The notes under the pieces were generated by a model, which searched no databases, was not told where the DNA came from, and saw only the letters and a program-made list of their open reading frames with translations. From NCBI GenBank assembly GCA_041538025.1, contig JBGOEV010000022.1, forward strand, positions 1 to 34,755: DNA of 34,755 nucleotides, in the 5' to 3' direction. Position numbers and translations under genes: made by a program. Numbering within the stretch: the stretch's first letter is position 1; each line of letters opens with the position of its first letter. Positions 31,707-34,755 of the stretch are shown piece by piece. Origin of the DNA: Thermosaccharophagus gerlachensis (GTDB taxonomy: Bacteria; Armatimonadota; Fervidibacteria; Fervidibacterales; Thermosaccharophagaceae).

Positions 31707-33206
31707 TTACAAACCGACTTTCTCAACCCTCTTTTGGATCGCTAACCTATAGACCTTTTCATACTCCTTCGCTGAGCGTTTCCAAGAGTAATCAGCTTTC
31801 ATTGCGTTCAGCATCGCCTTCCGCCATAGTTCTGGCTTCTCATTGTAGATGAAAAGAGCCCTCTCAACTGCTTTGAGAAAATGTTCCGCACTGAACTTGT
31901 AGAAACAGAAACCTTCCCCCTCGCCGGTCTCTTCGTTAAACTCTTTGACTGTGTCAACCAGCCCACCAGTGTGGTGCACAATCGGTATTGTTCCATAGCG
32001 CATGCTTATCATTTGTCCAAGCCCACAAGGTTCATATCGCGATGGCATAAGGAACATGTCAGCACCAGCATAGATAAGGTGAGCTAACGGTTCGTCATAA
32101 ACGCCGATCCTCACACCTACCTTCGTTGGGTAAGCCTCGCGCAGTTTCAAGAAAGCTTTTTCATATCTCTCCTCACCAGCGCCGAGGACGACAAGCTGGA
32201 CATCGTGTTTTGTTAAAAGCTCGTCAGAAGCATCTAACACCACTTCAAACCCCTTTTGCCATGCCAACCTTGAAACAATGCCTATGACTGGTTTTTGCTC
32301 GTCAACGGGGAGCTCAAGTCTCTCTTGGAGGTGGAGTTTGTTCTGGCGCTTCCTGTCAATCGTTGATGCATCGTAGTTGACCGGAATAAGCTTGTCAGTC
32401 TTTGGGTTCCAAAACTCATAATCAACTCCGTTGAGTATGCCGAAGAGATCGCATGAGCGTGTTGATAGTAACCCATGGAAGCCCTCGCCTAAAGGTTCGG
32501 TTTGTATTTCGGATGCATATGTTGGGCTGACCGTCGTGAGCAAGTCGGAATAAAAAAGCCCCGCTTTCATGAATGAGAAATGACCGTAGAACTCAACGCC
32601 TTCTATGCTGAACACCTCCCAGGGCAAGCCAACATCTTTAATGAAAGCCGGCGGGAAGTTGCCCTGATATCCCAAGTTGTGTATGGTGAACACGGTAGCA
32701 GTGCAGATGAAAAAGCCATCGTAGAAATCGGTTGTGTTGAGGTATGCAGGGACAAGCCCTGTCTGCCAATCGTTGCAATGAATCACATTTGGTTGGAAGC
32801 CTATTGCCTTCGTAATCTCAAGCGCAGCACGACAGTAAAGACCAAAGCGAAGCGCATCATCGTTGTAGCCGTAAAGGTGTGGGCGGTCGTAAAAGTCTGG
32901 GCAGTCAAGCAGGTATAGCTCTACGCCAGGGATAGCATAGCAACGCTCAACACCAACCCTATAGATGTTGTCTCCAAGCTTTATCGGCATGGATTTAAAA
33001 ATTGGTTTAGTTCGCCACTTCCCTTTGGCTACAACTTCATACTTCGGTAGCAATGCAACGACATCATGCCCTAAGCCTTTCAATGCTTTCGGGAGAGCAC
33101 CTGCAACATCTGCAAGCCCACCAGTCTTTGCGAGTGGCATCATCTCAGAAGCGAGGTAGAAAATACGCAACCTCTTTTGGCTCCTGCCTAACTCTTCACC
33201 TTTCAC
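31707..33206 (-). CDS. glgA: Glycogen synthase (ADP-glucose type, GT5)
   Basis: 499 residues. The protein transfers glucose from an NDP-glucose to a growing alpha-1,4-glucan. It has the N-terminal sugar-nucleotide loop KTGGLADVAGALPKAL (K27-G30), 'HCNDWQTGLVPAYL', 'GILNGVDYEFWNP', 'SRLAWQKGFEVVLDA' and the C-terminal 'PSRYEPCGLGQMISMRYGTIPIV' of family GT5. The frame is open 38 codons further, but GTG 33206 is preceded by GGGGGAGG six bases upstream and gives the right length. It leads the glgA-fabH-fabD operon, an uncommon pairing of storage-glucan and fatty acid genes. Confidence 0.95.
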   Translation of the reverse strand: MKGEELGRSQKRLRIFYLASEMMPLAKTGGLADVAGALPKALKGLGHDVVALLPKYEVVAKGKWRTKPIFKSMPIKLGDNIYRVGVERCYAIPGVELYLLDCPDFYDRPHLYGYNDDALRFGLYCRAALEITKAIGFQPNVIHCNDWQTGLVPAYLNTTDFYDGFFICTATVFTIHNLGYQGNFPPAFIKDVGLPWEVFSIEGVEFYGHFSFMKAGLFYSDLLTTVSPTYASEIQTEPLGEGFHGLLSTRSCDLFGILNGVDYEFWNPKTDKLIPVNYDASTIDRKRQNKLHLQERLELPVDEQKPVIGIVSRLAWQKGFEVVLDASDELLTKHDVQLVVLGAGEERYEKAFLKLREAYPTKVGVRIGVYDEPLAHLIYAGADMFLMPSRYEPCGLGQMISMRYGTIPIVHHTGGLVDTVKEFNEETGEGEGFCFYKFSAEHFLKAVERALFIYNEKPELWRKAMLNAMKADYSWKRSAKEYEKVYRLAIQKRVEKVGL

Positions 33207-33325
33207 TTCGTTCCTCCCCCTTGTTAGAAGTTGAAAGACAAAACTTTGCTGTAACACGGTTTGCGAAAATACTTCACTAACAGTGTAGCGCATGCAAAGT
33301 GAGTTGGGAGTTTGTAGCAAGGTGC

Positions 33326-33354
33326 TTGAAATTATAGAGCAATTGCGCTATCGT
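33326..33354 (+). promoter_or_regulatory. Candidate promoter for the sugar isomerase gene
   Basis: TTGAAA (33326-33331), 17 bases, TATCGT (33349-33354); 5/6 and 4/6 matches, about 40 bases before the ATG at 33393. It overlaps the candidate glgA promoter on the other strand. Confidence 0.4.
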
Positions 33355-33359
33355 GTGAG
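33331..33359 (-). promoter_or_regulatory. Candidate promoter for glgA-fabH-fabD
   Basis: On the minus strand CTCACA (33359-33354), 17 bases, a perfect TATAAT (33336-33331). The leader to GTG 33206 would be about 115 bases. The two divergent promoters occupy the same DNA, so they could exclude each other. Confidence 0.4.
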
Positions 33360-33392
33360 TGAGGGTAATCTACTTCTCAGTGGTGGTGCGAG

Positions 33393-34286
33393 ATGAAGGT
33401 TGGAATCGCTGTAGGAAGAATTGAAAACACAACATTGGAGGACGACCTGAAGACATGGTTAAGCGCGGGCATAACTGCCATTGAATGTCATTACCCTCCG
33501 TTGATGGAGAACACGACACGCACTATTGAGCTGTGGGCGCAGTTGTTTAAACGTAGCGGTGTAACGTTTTGGTCAGTCCATGCGCCGTTTGATGGACATC
33601 ATAATTTGGCTAACTCGGATAAGCGTTTGCGTCATAGAGCTGTTGAGTATCACAAATTTGTGATTGAGAGAGCAAAGGCAATGAACGCAAAATACTTAAT
33701 CATTCACCCTTCAGAGTCAATGCGCAGTGAAGAGGAACGAAAGAAAGCATGGGATTGGCTTAAGGAAAGCTTAGAGGAACTTTTGCCTGTAGCTGAGGAT
33801 GCTGGTGTGATATTGGCAGTTGAGAACATGCTTCCAGATGCTGCGATTGGCTATGATGTGGTTGAGCTTAGTGATTTCATTGCTACCTTTTCGTCAGATC
33901 ATTTGCGTCTATGTTTTGACACAGGGCATGCGCATATAGCTGGCGATGTCAAGTCAGCGCTTGAGCATGTTGTTAACATGGTTGGCACTTATCACATTGC
34001 TGACAACGACAAAGCACATGACTTGCATTTGCCTCCGGGATATGGGTGTGTGCCATGGGAAGCGCTGGCGCCGATATTTAAGCAAGCTGATTTCCCATTG
34101 ATAGTTGAGACGTGCAGGTGGCAAAATGCACCTTGGAGTCAGCTGAGGAAAGAAGTTGAAGCAGTTTTGAGTGGTCGCGCTGTCACCGTAGATATTAACG
34201 GGCGTAAAGGGATAGTCAGGTGCACAAGGTGTGGGCGAGTGATGATACAGATGGAAGATGGCTCAGTGAGCTGTGGTTGTTCTTAG
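33393..34286 (+). CDS. Sugar phosphate isomerase/epimerase with C-terminal Cys-rich tail
   Basis: 297 residues. Residues 1-~260 form a xylose-isomerase-like TIM barrel: 'VHAPFDGHHNLAN' (62-74), H105 in 'IIHPSES', E144 in 'AVENML', D176 and H179 in 'CFDTGHAHIAGD', H201 in 'YHIADND', H212, and E239 in 'IVETCR', the expected divalent-metal ligands. After the barrel a 37-residue tail contains C277-x2-C280-x13-C294-x-C296, resembling a zinc ribbon or knuckle, which is not usual in this family. The substrate cannot be deduced. The start has only a GGTGGTG ribosome site. A second member of the family is cut by the left edge of the window. Confidence 0.85.
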   Translation: MKVGIAVGRIENTTLEDDLKTWLSAGITAIECHYPPLMENTTRTIELWAQLFKRSGVTFWSVHAPFDGHHNLANSDKRLRHRAVEYHKFVIERAKAMNAKYLIIHPSESMRSEEERKKAWDWLKESLEELLPVAEDAGVILAVENMLPDAAIGYDVVELSDFIATFSSDHLRLCFDTGHAHIAGDVKSALEHVVNMVGTYHIADNDKAHDLHLPPGYGCVPWEALAPIFKQADFPLIVETCRWQNAPWSQLRKEVEAVLSGRAVTVDINGRKGIVRCTRCGRVMIQMEDGSVSCGCS

Positions 34287-34371
34287 GCTTTGAAAGCTAT
34301 CCTGCGTTGTTTGGGCACTCGTGGCTCAAGGGCAATTGTTGGAAGTGTGTTCACATTGTAGTCTTCAGCCT

Positions 34372-34384
34372 GTAGTTGATGACG
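34372..34384 (+). repeat. Direct repeat, copy 1
   Basis: GTAGTTGATGACG, identical to the copy at 34418-34430, 46 bases apart. Copy 2 abuts the palindrome at 34405; copy 1 has no palindrome directly before it, which suggests a decayed repeat unit. Confidence 0.55.
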
Positions 34385-34404
34385 CAACCAAAAGACAAAT
34401 CATG

Positions 34405-34418
34405 CGGACTTTAGTCCG
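34405..34418. repeat. Palindrome CGGACT-TT-AGTCCG
   Basis: Perfect 6-bp arms around TT. It shares the CT-TT-AG centre with the palindromes at 34442 and 15436 and is joined directly to the second GTAGTTGATGACG copy. Confidence 0.6.
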
Positions 34419-34430
34419 TAGTTGATGACG
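34418..34430 (+). repeat. Direct repeat, copy 2
   Basis: GTAGTTGATGACG, identical to 34372-34384 and starting at the last base of the palindrome at 34405-34418. Confidence 0.55.
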
Positions 34431-34441
34431 AAGAAACTGAG

Positions 34442-34459
34442 CGCCGACTTTAGTCGGCG
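34442..34459. repeat. Palindrome CGCCGACT-TT-AGTCGGCG
   Basis: Perfect 8-bp arms around TT, strong enough to form a very stable small hairpin in RNA or single-stranded DNA. AAAA follows on the plus strand, so it is not a plus-strand terminator. Confidence 0.6.
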
Positions 34460-34627
34460 AAAATCATGGAGAACAAGCTTCTGCCAAGCCAGTTGAGTTG
34501 TGTAGCTATTGCTGGGTTGAAACGAAGATTGGGAGATAATGGACGCAGGTGTTCCTAAGCGGTTTCAAGGGTAACCTTAAAATGATTGGGAAAACGAGAT
34601 GGGCGGTTGTAAGAAGGTGTCGGTAAA

Positions 34628-34755
34628 GTGAAGGAATCGGATTTTGAGCGACACAACGAAGAGGTCAGGCAAGTATGGCAGGCTTACCGGGCAGGTAAGC
34701 CGATAAGGGTGCCCGTCATCTTCGGAATCAATGTCCGCTTCACCATGTGGCTTCC
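34628..34755 (+). CDS. N-terminal part of a gene, possibly a uroporphyrinogen-decarboxylase-like protein
   Basis: From GTG 34628 the frame stays open for 42 codons to the window edge. The peptide has a charged helix (EVRQVWQAYRAGKPIRVPV) followed by FGINVRFTMW. A short helix then '(I/R)RVPV..G.N.R' is what begins URO-D-like / corrinoid methyltransferase-like proteins common in Planctomycetota and Armatimonadota, but the fragment is too short to be sure. GAAGGTG lies about eight bases before the GTG, supporting a real start. Function unknown. Confidence 0.55.
   Translation, partial: MKESDFERHNEEVRQVWQAYRAGKPIRVPVIFGINVRFTMWL

Larger units (their letters stand above)
34287..34627. other. Intergenic region with palindromes and direct repeats
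   Basis: No gene is seen. The middle holds two perfect palindromes (34405 and 34442) and an exact 13-base direct repeat (34372 and 34418); AATCATG also occurs on either side. The remainder shows nothing recognisable. Confidence 0.5.

Noticed and set aside
34372..34459. CRISPR array
   Set aside because: Only two 13-base repeats with irregular palindromes, no regular spacers and no cas genes.

Overview
The window most likely comes from a thermophilic bacterium of the Armatimonadota, in the style of Candidatus Fervidibacter. This is an inference. It rests on the solitary type IV pilin-like protein with an N-terminal helix running into an FARAREQAR-type stretch, on the many secreted beta-sandwich and propeller proteins, on Tat-targeted redox proteins, on several epimerase and ADP-ribosylglycohydrolase family enzymes, and on a tRNA methyltransferase (Trm1) that is otherwise mainly archaeal and eukaryotic. 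No CRISPR array, insertion sequence, rRNA or clear intrinsic terminator was seen.

Layout. 1-2518: a truncated sugar isomerase and an ADP-ribosylglycohydrolase-family gene, both on the minus strand. 2699-15398: the classical transcription and translation block on the plus strand, in the order rpmG, tRNA-Trp, secE, nusG, rplK, rplA, rplJ-rplL, rpoB, rpoC, HIT protein. 15618-19376: an exported protein of unknown function, then on the minus strand a secreted propeller protein and an AmmeMemoRadiSam-type radical SAM enzyme with a Tat signal. 19377-19907: a 531-base intergenic region with two sigma-70-like promoters and strong hairpins. 19908-21780: a pilin-like gene and trm1. 21784-29646: five minus-strand genes (multi-domain beta-sandwich protein, STN-PA14-PA14 protein, DUF6599-like protein, Tat-exported DUF362 protein, NapH-NapG-like fused polyferredoxin). 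29745-33206: glgA-fabH-fabD on the minus strand. 33393-34755: a sugar isomerase with a Cys-rich tail, a small cluster of palindromic repeats, and the start of another gene.

The most unusual core-gene observation is that ribosomal proteins L10 and L12 are encoded as one continuous reading frame. A textbook Shine-Dalgarno sequence sits inside it, placed exactly for translation of a free L12. This suggests one message gives both a covalent L10-L12 stalk base and free L12. RpoB carries a four-cysteine zinc-ribbon-like insert and a non-standard rifampicin-site residue.

The best candidate for an undescribed system is the envelope redox module at 21784-25432: an exported DUF362 protein, a membrane-anchored DUF6599 protein and a NapH-NapG fusion with an apparent internal twin-arginine segment, with no nitrate reductase nearby. 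A Tat-signal radical SAM enzyme lies about 4 kb away. Together they could move electrons across the membrane to Fe-S chemistry outside the cytoplasm; this is a hypothesis from domain content and gene order.
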